Below are positions 9,407 to 20,087 of a DNA stretch of 43,012 nucleotides, piece by piece. The notes under the pieces are model-generated. The model did no database searches, was not told the origin of the DNA, and saw only the letters and a program-made list of their open reading frames with translations. Source of the DNA: Cudoniella acicularis (Eukaryota; Ascomycota; Leotiomycetes; Helotiales; Helotiaceae); contig JAAMPI010000330.1 of the NCBI GenBank assembly GCA_013054445.1, positions 1 to 43,012 of the forward strand, given 5' to 3'. The stretch's first letter is position 1, and the number at the start of each line of letters is the position of its first letter. Made by a program: the position numbers and the translations under genes.

Positions 9407-11335
9407 TAGAGTCAGACTTTTGTGAAAGTTCTACTCAAAACGGATGCTCTTCAGCATATCAACACACCTCAAACTGAATCAGATTCAGAACTGGTTGATA
9501 CAACTCTCGCTGGCCGTCATGGCTCGCCACTGGTGGACGCATATCAATATCTTCGAGCAAGAGTAGTCGGTATGCTCCTCGAAGCTGGTGCAAGCCCCAA
9601 CTTGAAGACCGAGTCGGGCTGAACCGTGTTACATGTGGCCTGCCGCTGGCACGTACCCGAGACTGTTGAGATTGTCCGGCTCTTAGTGCGCTATAGTGTA
9701 GATGTGCAGGCGGTTGCGGAGCTAGGCTGGACACCTCTTGGGTGCGCTGCTTCAATAGGGCAATTCGTTGAGTTGATCGAGATTCTCGTCGAAGCAGGGG
9801 CGCGGCTTGAATCCACAGCCGGAGATGCGACGTCTCTACAGGTGGCCGCCCGGCACGATGTCTCCGGCGGCGAGGTTGTGAGGTACCTATCTCAGAATAG
9901 GGCTGATGTAAATGCTATTGGAGGCAAATTTGGATCTGTTCTTCTCGCGACCTTGGAAAGACCATGCTCCTTCGTCCTTGATAATAATCATTCCATCAGG
10001 ATGGAGGATGATCCACAACCACAGATTATTGATTTTCTTTTGGCGTTTCTGAAGCGTGGCTTGGACCTCAATTTGGTACCAGAGGGCCACCAGTCTCCTC
10101 TCCAGGTGGCGGCGCAGAATAACTTGCCGCTCGTTGTTTCGTTCCTCCTAGAACACGGCGCCAAGTTGCCGTCGTTCAACAACAAAACACGGCCACTATG
10201 TAGTCCGGATCAGTCGGAAAACCCCAGTATGACACGTGCTATCCTTCAAACATCCATCCTTAGTCACCTGCAACCGTATCATCACGAGGTATTCTGTGTT
10301 TTACTGAACCAAGGTGTACCACCTGATGCCGACGAAATTGGTTTTGGCGGTGACCTTGGGATGACGGTTCTGGGTGCTGCTTGTACCTCCGCTAGCGAAG
10401 ACTACTTGAGAACGGCGACTTTGCTCTTGGAGCACGGGGCAGATCCCAACTTCCGAGATACGCGGGGTCACCTCTCGATACAGCGGGCAGCATACGCTGT
10501 CAGCCTGGGCCATCTTCAGAAGCTGGATGACTACGGTGCGTGTGTGCAAACAGACGATAATGAGTATGGTAGTCTACTTCACTCACTGTGTAGAGGTTAC
10601 GCCAGACAACTGGAGATACAACGCAATTCCCAGGCCTTCATCGACTGCTTTAAATTTCTCGACCAAAGGCTACCGCGCCAATCAGTATGGAAGCAAGACA
10701 GTGATGGCAGAAACTGTCTGCATTACCTAGCAAACCTAGCGGAGGAGACTCGCCTCGCCGTTAGACCTGATAGAACGCTTTCCCACGTCAAATCCCCGGT
10801 GATCTATATTCTTCAGGTGTTCCTCAACCTTCACGGGAATCCGTATCCGCTAGGACGCGTCCCTAATCCACCTCTCGAGGTGTTTCTGACCCTAGACTTG
10901 AACGGTTAATTAGTGTTCTATATTATCTCGTAGAAGGGCGATTTACATTTCATAGATTCTCTTGTCTAATATATCAAATCATTATAGGTAAGTGACAAGT
11001 GAGACAGCGCGTAGAAAGAGAATACGGTCTCGGCCTTCCTGACGTAGCCCGACAAGCACGGTTAGAATACCTTGTACCACGCCGTCTCTCAGGGGCGAGT
11101 ATTTGCTTATAAATATATTTTAGAAGCTAGCAAGGCAGGAATAGCTATAATAGTAACGACATTAGGAGAATCTGCTCAAGATTTAGCAAACAATAATCAC
11201 TATTACGGGATTGCGGAGTATATCGCCAACTTTATTAATAGAACAGCCGGCGACGAGAATACGCTAAGCGGGGCAAATAATATACTAGTAAGAGAAATTC
11301 AGAAAACCTTGCTCTTTGAATTTTCTGAAGACTAG
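9407..11335 (+). pseudogene. ankyrin-repeat protein, truncated and interrupted
   Basis: Open reading sense begins directly after the repeat at 9406 with no ATG, so the 5' end is lost. The frame contains ankyrin units such as GMLLEAGASPNLKTESG, TVLHVACR, LGWTPLGCAASIGQFVELIE, SPLQVAAQNNLPLVVSFLLE and TATLLLEHGADPNFRDTRG. A TGA at 9620-9622 replaces the Trp expected in G-W-T-x-LH. After the 9626-10909 stretch a further ankyrin-like segment lies at about 11045-11335 (DKHG-stop-NTLYHAVSQGRVF), again with a stop at the expected Trp. Fungal ankyrin proteins of this type often form the C-terminal repeat domain of NLR-like receptors; no N-terminal motor remains here to confirm that. Confidence 0.85.
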
Positions 11336-11480
11336 CTCTTAGAGGTAATAGAGGAAGGGAAAGAACGCCATTTACTTTTATAAGCTAAATATTCTTTAAT
11401 TCTCTTTCTTATATAGTGTTCTTAAGATAACTTAGCTCTAATATAATATTCTATTAAACATTTTATACTTTTATACTCTA
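11336..11480. other. AT-rich spacer
   Basis: AT-rich sequence between the ankyrin tail and the solo LTR. No gene recognised. Confidence 0.5.
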
Positions 11481-11485
11481 AAGAG

Positions 11486-11680
11486 TGTCACAGGCCTGGA
11501 GTGGCATGCGCGTCACGTGCCCCTGACGGGGGCGTGTCGGGTGCACTTCGGGGTGTAGACTATATATAGTAGAATAGCGAATAAGGCTCTAACCTTATTC
11601 TTGTGCCTTTTTGGCCCGATAGCCGAGTGGTAAAAGCTATTCATATCATTCGCTATGCACGCTAGTCACGTGCTGTCACA
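11486..11680 (+). mobile_element. solo LTR with target duplication
   Basis: 195 bp beginning TGTCACAGG and ending GCTGTCACA, flanked by the perfect 5-bp direct repeat AAGAG (11481-11485 and 11681-11685). It has a TATA-like element (ACTATATATAG, about 11560) and TAGCCGAGTGG (11620-11630), which resembles the tRNA A-box. No internal genes: a solo LTR or a short terminal-repeat element. Confidence 0.88.
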
Positions 11681-11686
11681 AAGAGA

Positions 11687-11727
11687 TCTAAATAATATCT
11701 ATATAAATTTTATAGATATTATTTAGA
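11687..11727. repeat. perfect 17-bp AT-rich inverted repeat
   Basis: TCTAAATAATATCTATA (11687-11703) is followed after 7 bases by its exact reverse complement (11711-11727). It lies 1 bp beyond the target duplication of the solo LTR. Could be a hairpin-type relic of a small DNA element. Confidence 0.85.
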
Positions 11728-11810
11728 CTATTTCTAAATTTTATTAAAGAGAATAATAACATTTATATATTTTCAGGCTATTAAAACATATTTGTTTATT
11801 AGTTTATTAA

Positions 11811-12037
11811 TGTCACAGACCTGGTTTGACGCGTCCCCCTTACCTGACGCGTCCCCTGACGCGTCCCCTTGTCACGTGTCCTGGTCCGTGCTAGACTCAC
11901 CTCCTGTATATAAGGCCCCTTCGGGGCCACCTCTCTTCTTCTCTCCTTAGCTTAGTTTCTTCGAGAATATAGCACCTTCTTGCAAATACGTCCCTACGTG
12001 ACGTCAGGNCCCTACGNGCNNNTNCAGANCTGTNACA
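11811..12037 (+). mobile_element. LTR (family A) with ambiguous bases
   Basis: Starts TGTCACAGACCTGG, contains three GACGCGTCCCC-type units, CTCACCTCCTGTATATAAGG (TATA), a GGCCCCTTCGGGGCC palindrome and the CT-rich CTTAGCTTAGTTTCTTCG segment, and ends in a TGTnACA context. More than ten Ns between 12009 and 12046 suggest collapsed repeat copies in the assembly, so the exact end and the target duplication cannot be read. Confidence 0.75.
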
Positions 12038-12045
12038 NTANANNA

Positions 12046-13140
12046 GAAGCTTTATATCATAGAGCTCACATTGGGAACGTCTACACTGGAATAGCTGACC
12101 CTAAAGAGCATGAAACATCTGCTCTCATGGAAGTCATTCTCTACAGCAACGTCTTCACCACCCACGACAACTTCATAGTGAACTCCCAGCAACCCCCCAC
12201 ATCCAATTCTGATAAGAGGTGTGACATTGTCATCAGATATCTCGAAAATGGGACTCAGAAAGTCAGAATCCTTTGCTTCGCCGAATGCAAACGGGCCAGA
12301 ACAAGCCAACCATTCAGCTTAAAGGCATTAGAGAGGCAAGCTAAAGACTACTCTGAATTGTACCTCGATAGTGAGCAAGAGATACCATTTGTTTACGTTG
12401 CCACCATGGCTGGCGCCCACATTAGACTTTGGACGTATAAGCGGGGTGGAACTGAGTTGGTGCCATTTTGGGGTCCCGACGCCCTTGGGGACTGGAAGGA
12501 ATACAAAGATGTTGGAAATGACATAGCGGGGCAAGAAATCGAACATTGTTTTGGGCAAATGAAGCGCTTTCCACCCACCCCACATGCGGGCCAAAGTAGT
12601 CATACCTATGGTACATCCAGCACAGTCAAGCCAACCTTCCAGGCCTCTGTACTGGGGTACCAAGCTTCTTCATCTAGCTATCAAGCTCCTACACTAGGAT
12701 ATCAAGCTTCTTCATCTAGCTATCAAGCTTCTACACCAGGGTACCAAACCTCTTCATCGGGTTATCAAGCTCCTGCATCAGGCTATCATGCTCCTGCAGC
12801 AAAATACCAAGCTTCTTTATCTAGCTATCAAGCTCCTGCACCAGGGTACCAAACTTCTTCATCGGGTTATCAAGCTCCTGCATTAGACTACCAGGGCGAT
12901 GAAGACGAAGTTGAAGATAACCAAATGGAGGGATCTGTCAAGGCACAGGAAGCCGTCGAGTACTTCGTCGTTAAGGTTAGCAGGAAAACTCACACATTCA
13001 AGAGTGACGAGTTCATTTTTAAGGACAAGAAAGGAAAAGTAAGATCGACTACACAAGATGAATGGAAGAAAATTACATACAATGGGCGGTCTGCTTGGAG
13101 GCATCACAAATATGTCTGTACTGAACAGCTTTTTGATTAA
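12046..13140 (+). CDS. nuclease-like protein with heptad repeats, 5' truncated
   Basis: Open frame entering from the LTR and ending at TAA 13138-13140; the first usable ATG is 12127. The N-terminal part has CDIVIRY...RILCFAECKRA (Glu 12283, Lys 12289) followed by a helix with ERQAKDYSELY, the arrangement of a PD-(D/E)XK nuclease-like core (D...E-x-K). Then come twelve 7-residue repeats at 12637-12888, consensus Y-Q-A-(S/P)-x-x-(G/S), an acidic linker (DEDEVEDNQ) and a conserved-looking C-terminal domain with KTHTFKSDEF and GRSAWRHHKYV. The N-terminus is probably missing because the LTR sits directly upstream. No intron is needed. Whether it is expressed from the LTR TATA or dead is unknown. 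Nuclease assignment is by motif only. Its stop is only 71 bp from that of the convergent F-box-like gene. Confidence 0.65.
   Translation, partial: EALYHRAHIGNVYTGIADPKEHETSALMEVILYSNVFTTHDNFIVNSQQPPTSNSDKRCDIVIRYLENGTQKVRILCFAECKRARTSQPFSLKALERQAKDYSELYLDSEQEIPFVYVATMAGAHIRLWTYKRGGTELVPFWGPDALGDWKEYKDVGNDIAGQEIEHCFGQMKRFPPTPHAGQSSHTYGTSSTVKPTFQASVLGYQASSSSYQAPTLGYQASSSSYQASTPGYQTSSSGYQAPASGYHAPAAKYQASLSSYQAPAPGYQTSSSGYQAPALDYQGDEDEVEDNQMEGSVKAQEAVEYFVVKVSRKTHTFKSDEFIFKDKKGKVRSTTQDEWKKITYNGRSAWRHHKYVCTEQLFD
12637..12888 (+). repeat. 21-bp (7-residue) tandem coding repeat, 12 units
   Basis: Twelve in-frame 21-bp units, beginning FQASVLG, YQASSSS, YQAPTLG and ending YQAPALD. Several units are near-identical at DNA level (for example the TATCAAGCT...TCATCT type), consistent with unequal exchange. 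Confidence 0.95.
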
Positions 13141-13211
13141 GTTGGAGGATGGAAGAGAGCATTTCGCGTTTGTTTCTTGATAAATCCAAAGTTGTAGTCA
13201 ATCACAAAATC

Positions 13212-15344
13212 CTATTTCACTATACTTTTGTCTGGGATGTTACGAATATTTCCCTTCCAGCTCACGAGCGTGTCGTAGAGTTCTGAGAACCACCAGGCAA
13301 TATGCTGCACGAGGGGTTGTTAGCAAATTGTTGTGTATCTATAGGAGTATGTAAGTTTACCTCCCCAATAGTGAAGACTTGGTATTCACAGGCTGATGTC
13401 GTCTCATCCGTGTCAGGTGAGAAGCTAACATCTGTAACAACCTGATGGTCCCTGGACTTTGATACTTTGAAATAGATTCTGGTCATGCTTGGCCCGCTGC
13501 TATTGTAAATACAGGAGCAGTGTGAGAAAGGGGATAATTGCCACTGTCCAAGGACGGCAGAGCCGCCGTCAAGGTAATGTATCAACATGCCGGTGCAGCG
13601 ATTGTCGACATGGCACAGTTCGACCCTTTCTAGGTCACTCAAGACAGCGACTGATAGGAAGAGTCCAAAATTCGGGGTACCAAACGAAGGAAAATCGCAA
13701 TTGTAATATTGAGGCAGAAGCCGGGGGGCACTTGCAAGAGGACCGTCACTAACGACCCCGAGTCTCATAAGTGTTCCGCAAGACTTTACGTTTTCGTAAT
13801 ATAGCCCCGACACCCATCTGCTGTTCTTCAAGAGAACCCAATTGTAGGCGTTGTCTACCACTAGGGATGGTAGAATATATGGTCCGAATGTGTGGATTCT
13901 TCCACGTGTCGTTTGAATCTAGTAAATTATATTAGCAAGAACAAGAATGAAGGTTAATAAAACCTAACAGTCAATGCCGGTGCAGCGAATGCAGGGCTAG
14001 TAGAGTTGACAATGCGAAGCCACGTGTAAACTATCCGCTCTTGTGTAAAGAGTGGAAAGTGGAGAGCGCATCCACGACGGGATCCAGACAACCGTGAAGT
14101 CCGACGGAAATAAACTTCTAAACCTACTATGCCATGAGTGGAAACATAAACAGTAAGGCCGTGAGTATACTCCTTATCATAATACAATGACAGGTATCTG
14201 AAAAAGCGTTGCCTAGGAATCTTGGCGACAGAATGAATAATATCTCGATAGAAGTCAAATAATGTGCCGTCTGGGTCAAGTAAGGTGGATGGGAAGTCAG
14301 GCCGGTCCCATACCACTTGGGTCGTTGACAATAGCTTGACAGGCGATATAAACGCGCAGTTCAGGTCCTTCTTATATTAGTTGGAATAATATCGTGGACA
14401 TTGTATCAGCTTACGTTATAGTCACACCAGAAGATCCTTCCCCTTACCATCCCGTACCATGTACAGTCTCCACTAGGAATCTTTCCAATCCAACTGCTTT
14501 CCCAATCAACACCAAGCAGCTGGATTGCGCAGATACCACCAAGTCTCGTAACATATTTCACCGCAGTTATATCCCCAAGAAGTTTGGAGTCGCCCTCGCA
14601 GTTTTTATTTATTATCAAGTTTCGGAGATATTCCGTGCCAAAGACTGATATCATCTGTGAAGACAGATGTGATCCTCCTTCTAGTATTATCTCGCAACTC
14701 GAAGGACACCGGAGATGGTGGGCGAGTCGAGACGTTTCACCCGCTACGATGATGAAAGCGCTGTATAGTGTCGTTAACCCAATGTCCCGCCAGATGTACA
14801 TCTTCAGCTCTGTAGGTAGCCTCGATATAAGCAGAGGTTGTGAGAGGTTATCAACTAGCAATTGGAGTCTGCTGGCCGATTCAAGATCGTAATGTTGTGA
14901 GCGGAGGTTTGAGGTGTCTGGTGTAAGGGTTCGAGCTAGTTTGTAGATAACTGATCTAGGACAGCCTTTCAGTTTCCAAGCCAGGATTGAGTAGCACCAA
15001 CCATGGAAGCAATAGGCAACAGCTCGACCTCTCTGGCTAACTCGAGGATCACGACAGATTGTGACTGTTTGGGTTTGTGAGTGTCCAATCAGAGGAACAT
15101 CAACATCGTAGTCCATATCCGGGAGGTAGACAAGACTGGTCAGCTCAATTGCTTGGCTATTTGCGTCGAGGCATATCACTGTAACTAATATTAGAGATTG
15201 TTTCCAACGGAGCTATTTAGAAAATCTACCAGCGCGAACGTTGGACTGCCAGGCATCGATGCCTAGCAGCCTTTGCAGAGGGAATTGCCCACGGCATAAC
15301 GCACAAAAATCAGTGGCAACGAATGAATGATCGGGCAAATCCAT
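13212..15344 (-). CDS. F-box-like protein, five exons
   Basis: Exons 15344-15230, 15178-14415, 14370-13969, 13918-13361 and 13304-13212 total 1932 nt, exactly 644 codons with the stop; the four introns are 44-56 bp with GT...CTAAY...AG signals (one donor is the weaker GTTAGG). The start MDLPDHSFVATDFCALCRGQ has a CxxC pair. An F-box-like stretch, SQPLLISRLPTELKMYIWRD, lies near residues 150-175. The rest is a long region of beta-rich character without known motifs, of the kind seen in lineage-expanded fungal F-box proteins. Likely role: substrate adaptor of an SCF ubiquitin ligase, inferred only from the F-box-like segment. No disabling change was seen. The plus-strand open frames over it are shadows. 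Confidence 0.82.
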
Positions 15345-16439
15345 AGCAGGTGAAGAGTAGCGACGTGGTATTGGCATTAATCGCTTGGATGGTGCTGAAG
15401 TTGGTTGGTGGCAAAACTAGAAGCTGTGATCCTCATCAGAGGCTCAATTGCTACACCGCCCGGCAGATGTTTAAGGCCACGTGCTTAGTGGCCCAAGCTT
15501 TTGATAAGCTTTGGGATCCCTCCCACTTGAACGTGGAGTTTAGTTTGCATGTCCTTGAAACGAAGATCGCGAAAGCGACGTAACGGCTCAGGTTAGGCTT
15601 GGGCTATAGGTATTCGAATGACATGGCAGCTGTGCTGCTGTCTCGAGAAGCTTGTTGAGTCTATATCCGAAGGGCCAAGGAATTTGCTTGCATGTGACAG
15701 ACAAGTCACATGATTGACAAAGTGAGTCAAGTATCCCGAAACGGTCGCCAAAGTTACGGAATTTTGCGACCCGACTGTGTATCGCCTTTCACCTACAGTA
15801 ATTATATCACCTAAGCTCCTGATAATCTCCGTTTTTACGTGACGAGACACAAGGTAAGTTATGATCGTATCTTCCGTTTGTAAGTAATTGCAGCCACGCT
15901 ACACGTGAGCCATGCAGCATCCGAGTTTTCTCGGCCCGCTCCGGTTTGGAGAGTACTCACAAAAAGACCTGGTAGAGCGAATTGTAGCTACACTACCGTT
16001 TATCACTAAGCATGTCATCCAACAGCCCTAAGATCTGATATAGTAGTCCCAAGGCGAATCTGAATCTTTATAGAAATCTCTTCTAATAGCAGGATGCCCT
16101 AAGAAGTTGAAGTTCGCATCAGCGAATCATCAATCAGTTTGTGTTTCTATCAGCCATAGAGGTAGTTACTTCGGAAGTAGGTGGCTTATAGCCGAAGTGG
16201 AGCTCCGGATCACTTGAGTGGTCGGGCCAGGCTAAACTAATCCTTATTTAGTATAGCGCCAAATGACGACGTCCTAGGCCGTAGCCTTATAACAGCCAAC
16301 CTGCTTGTTTTACGGGATCTACTATCACACCCTACGTCTGCCCTGCCGTTACATCTTTGACTCTTCTATCTACCTCTGTCTATCAACCTTAGCGGTAATA
16401 TAAACCACTTCTTATACCTCCTCTCTCTAGTCAATATAG
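15345..16439. other. intergenic, no supported gene
   Basis: About 1.1 kb upstream of the F-box-like gene and of the DUF7924 relic. Short open frames on both strands (15350-15583 and 15850-15593) start with non-ATG codons or lack recognisable sense. From about 16250 the sequence becomes rich in TA and TAG, as in the adjoining RIP-degraded gene. Confidence 0.5.
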
Positions 16440-18152
16440 CCCCGCGTCAAGTAAAGCCAAACGTCTAAAAGAGTAGACGGCAACCCTTAGCGCTAAAATA
16501 TTAAGGTAAGCTATTCAGACTTAGTCGCGTACCGACTAATCATTAATAGGAACACGGCTATAAGGCATCAAGAAAGAACGATCATAAGTTTCTCTTCGTA
16601 GAAGCGCACGCCTATAAATTTATCGGGAACGAACTATACCTGACACGAATACTAAAACTAAGCACCCACTTCCCTCCCCGACTAGCATCACTCCTAGTAA
16701 AGAGGCATGTCACTCTCCTCCTTCTATATGATAAAGCTAACCTAAGTCAAGTTCTTATAATCCGATGATCGAAAACGAAGTCGAAAACGAAAACAAACAT
16801 AATCGTAAAACGAAGCCCTTTTTCCTACTATCACCCCTCCTTAAAAGCGGCCGCGAACGTCCTATTAAAGATCTTATATTAAGGACATAGTCGGCGCGAA
16901 TATAGCGGTCGATATTAGTAGGAAAGATATTAATCTACTCGAATATTAGAGTAGGGAAGGATCTTGGCCTAAAGAATACTTCGAGCCGGAGAGTAATATA
17001 AATCATCTACTTACGAGGAAGAAATCTTCTCGTAGTAAACAATCAGAAGCTAGCTCTACTACCCCTAGCTCTATACCAAGCGATAAAAGTCCGAGGGAAG
17101 CCAAGAGCACCCCTTATACGCGTCTAAGCTATAAGACTATACTTGCTATTAAGGGCAGCTTTATAGACAGATCTAATAAGGGTATTTAAAAAGTAAGTAG
17201 CGACCTTTACTAAACCCTGCTTGATTTAGAGCAAGCATGTCCTTAGGATTTATTATTTCGCGATGATCTATTCGATACTATTTACTAGAAGATTCGTAAT
17301 AGAAACGAGGCTATAGTTATTCGAGATATCTCGTAGTTGATTGTCCCTTCTACTTAAATTCTAGCGACATACGGTACTACCTATCTTAATCCTTTAATTA
17401 AAAGTGTTAATAAAGGTTAGAATAGCGCTAGACCTTTCTACGGTCCTCGCCTATAACCTGATTATTCTATAGGGTTCGGACGATCCGCGTTTACGGACGA
17501 TCAACTCGAAAAGCTTAAGCCTTTCGTTAGCGATGTTCTAGATAGCTTTACTTCTTACTTTATAGCTACCTGGCAGATATACTTCCCGTTTCTAACGTGC
17601 GAAGTGAAGTGTGGTAACCTGGCGCTTGACATCGCAGATAGACAGAATGCTTATAGCATGACTCTTGCCGTAAGGGGCATTGTAGAACTCTTTCGGATGG
17701 TGAAGCGCGAAAAGGAACTCTATCTGTAAATCCTCGCCTTCTTAGTCTCGTATGACCACCGGACGGTAAGAATCTATAGTCATTATCCTTTGATTAACGG
17801 AAATAAGACTAAATTCTATCGCTACCCGATCTATGATTTTAGCTTCGCGCTTAGTAAGGAGAAATAGGCGGTATATAGGTTTACTAAAAATGTCTACGAT
17901 ATTTAGATACCGACTTACCTCGAGAGAATCTATTTAGCTATCGATTCTTTATCGCCTAGTTTAGAGTAATCTGAGGCAGGGGGATCAGGACTTTTATAGG
18001 GGTTAGAAAGCCACAATCTCGCTGATCAATCAAGTAATGATACCGTATCTATACTAGAGGAAGCAGGTTCAAGCCATGTTGATTCGCTAGACGTTACCCT
18101 AGATACTTCGCTATCTCAGGTACCTTCTAATACTAAGAAAAGAAGGAAGTAG
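16440..18152 (+). pseudogene. RIP-degraded DUF7924-type gene
   Basis: Readable across frames: KFLFVEAHAYKFIGNELY, FPPRLASLLVKRH, FYGPRP (about 17440), YSIGFGRSAFTDDQLEKLKP, then YFPFLTCEVKCGNLALDIAD, RQNAYSMTLAVRGIVELFRM, VKREKELY, YDHRTVRIYSHYPLINGNK and FTKNVYDI, ending in a basic KKRRK tail at TAG 18150-18152. These match the fungal DUF7924 domain. TCEVKCG carries an E-x-K pair (17601 and 17607) like that of PD-(D/E)XK enzymes. Stop codons (TAG, TAA) sit at expected Trp/Gln positions, as for RIP, and there are several frameshifts. Function of the family is unknown; this copy cannot make protein. Confidence 0.8.
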
Positions 18153-18640
18153 GAACATAGAACCACGTTAGTGATTGGCTTCACTAGTTATAAGTCAATT
18201 TGACGTAAGGGGTTTTAAGAACAATATATAGTATAATAAAACTATCAAAGCAAGTCACCGTCGAGTTCTAACTTACCGTTCTGTTATAGTTCTCTTCCTT
18301 ATGTTTTCTAATCCTCTATAGCTCACACTTTAAAACCCTCTTCCTTCATCCACCTAATTCTATCGTTATAGCTACTTCAGATTTGTAGGTCTGTTTTAGT
18401 CGTAACTAAAACTCTATACGGCGTCACTCACTGTTTGATAAGTGACGGCTAAGCACTACTATAGCCATCCTTCGGGATATCTCCCCGTTTAAGCAGAATA
18501 CCTTCATGCTCAGGAGACGAGCTGATCGCCAGTATAATCATATGTCTCAATTTGCCCTTTTACGGACCGATTAGCTAACTCAGAAGGATCAGCTAAGAAT
18601 TGTAGGATAGCCATGGGCATATTAGTGGCTAAGTTCATAT
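18153..18640. other. spacer after the DUF7924 relic
   Basis: No gene recognised. Probably the degraded 3' flank of the relic. Confidence 0.45.
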
Positions 18641-19270
18641 AGCGGCGTTAAAGAAGTGATTATACTAAGGTTCAGGTTACCCCTCTCACACTACTACAGG
18701 TAGCAAGGCAGAATCACTTCGGCAGGATCAGCGGTAAACCGAGGTGGAGATTCATGCAAAGGGGTAGGATATCATAGAGGACGCCCGCTGAGCCTCCCTC
18801 GTATCAACTTTCTCGCAGGCTACGTAGCATTGCCCTTAGCTAACCTACCAACCCCTTTCACATGAATCTCGCAGCGTCGCCATGCCGTAGTGTGACTCCT
18901 TCTTAACGCGGCTTCTCAGCTGACCTACCAACCCCTTTCATAGGAATCTCTTAGTGCCACTAAGCCTTGGTGCAACCTACATGACTTCACCTCAGTTTGA
19001 CCCCTACCTAGCTGATCCTGTACCCCTTTGTTAGTGAATTATGCCGCTGATGTAGTTCAGTATCTAGGATTTATATGAATCTCCTAATACTACTGGTCCT
19101 CTGGCGTGACCCCTTAGACACGGAATTGATGTGGCATGAAATCCCCTGTTGAGTGTCTACTAGCTGATCCGCCTCCCCCTTTATTCGTGAAGCTTCTGCT
19201 GATACAATCCTGGCTTGTCAGGATTTACATGAATCTCTTAGCGCTATTGGATACTAGTGCAACTCCTCCC
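18641..19270. repeat. diverged CCCCTTT/GAATCTC repeat field
   Basis: The motif CCTACCAACCCCTTTCA followed by TGAATCTC recurs with divergence at about 18845, 18925, 19012-19075, 19175 and 19220, roughly 50-100 bp apart. One copy is inverted at about 18740-18775 (GAGATTCATGCAAAGGGGTA), so a long hairpin with the 18845 copy is possible. No coding sense was found. Confidence 0.7.
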
Positions 19271-19674
19271 TAGCACGGCATCACCGCTGCATAATGTCAC
19301 TATGTCAATCAATTATCTCTCTTCTGCCTTAACCTACGTCAACCCACAGTCAGAGCACCTTAGCCCCTTGCCTTCTACAAGCAGGACAATAACGAGGACA
19401 AAGAACATGTGAGCAAAGTATAGTATTAAGAGATCTATCATATATGAAATTACCCTATAGACGTTAAAGAGATGTTGTAGGAAAATGAGACTAAGCCGCT
19501 TAACCTTATAAGCATCACGTGTATATAAGCCAATATGGATCCAAAAGGGGTTCTAAACGAATCCTTGTCGGAGCCAAAATAGGACCCGCCACTAGAGACA
19601 AGATGAGGAAAGTATAACCGGGCCTTAAGGGAGCCAAAACGAGCCCCTGAGGATACTGAAATAGCTCTTTAATG

Positions 19675-19795
19675 CATGCTCAGGCTTACTTAGCGTGTGC
19701 TCAGGCGGTGCTCAGGCGGTGCTCAGGAATGCTCACCTGTAGCTCAGGCTAAAGCAGCAGTAGCTCGGGTCCAAAGACGGAAACAGAAAATGTCA
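19675..19795. repeat. GCTCAGG repeat, copy 2
   Basis: Collinear with 9290-9406: GCTCAGG units, then GCTAAAGCAGCAGTAGCTC and AAGACGGAAACAGAAA. Not coding in an obvious way. Confidence 0.65.
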
Positions 19796-20087
19796 TGAAA
19801 GCATTCCCATACTAAATTACCTGTTATCGTATATCGGTACTTTCAGGATGGTCTTGGTCGAGAGGCAAAACTCGACCGCAAAATATTAGGAATGTGTCAA
19901 AGTTTCAAGATGGAACACAGGCAAAGATGCAGGAGTGTGCTATCACGGGCTCACGTCAATTTTCTCTTCTATCTGTATAATTCTCCAGCTGGTATCGAGA
20001 TGAATTCAATTAGTGGATTGTCGATCAAGAATACGACACATTTTGGTCATGTCTCCGAACTGGCCGACCACGCTCTTTCCAGGGATC

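Noticed and set aside
11615..11680. tRNA-Ser/Leu gene
   Set aside because: Only an A-box-like motif is present; no B-box (GGTTCGA) or acceptor-stem pairing was found.
13489..14892. Plus-strand frames over the F-box-like gene
   Set aside because: Shadows of a minus-strand gene whose five exons join in frame with standard splice signals.
15350..15850. Two frames upstream of the F-box-like gene
   Set aside because: No ATG for the plus frame, no recognisable sense, no conserved motif.
18641..19270. CRISPR-like array
   Set aside because: Repeats are diverged, spaced irregularly and partly inverted; the genome is fungal.
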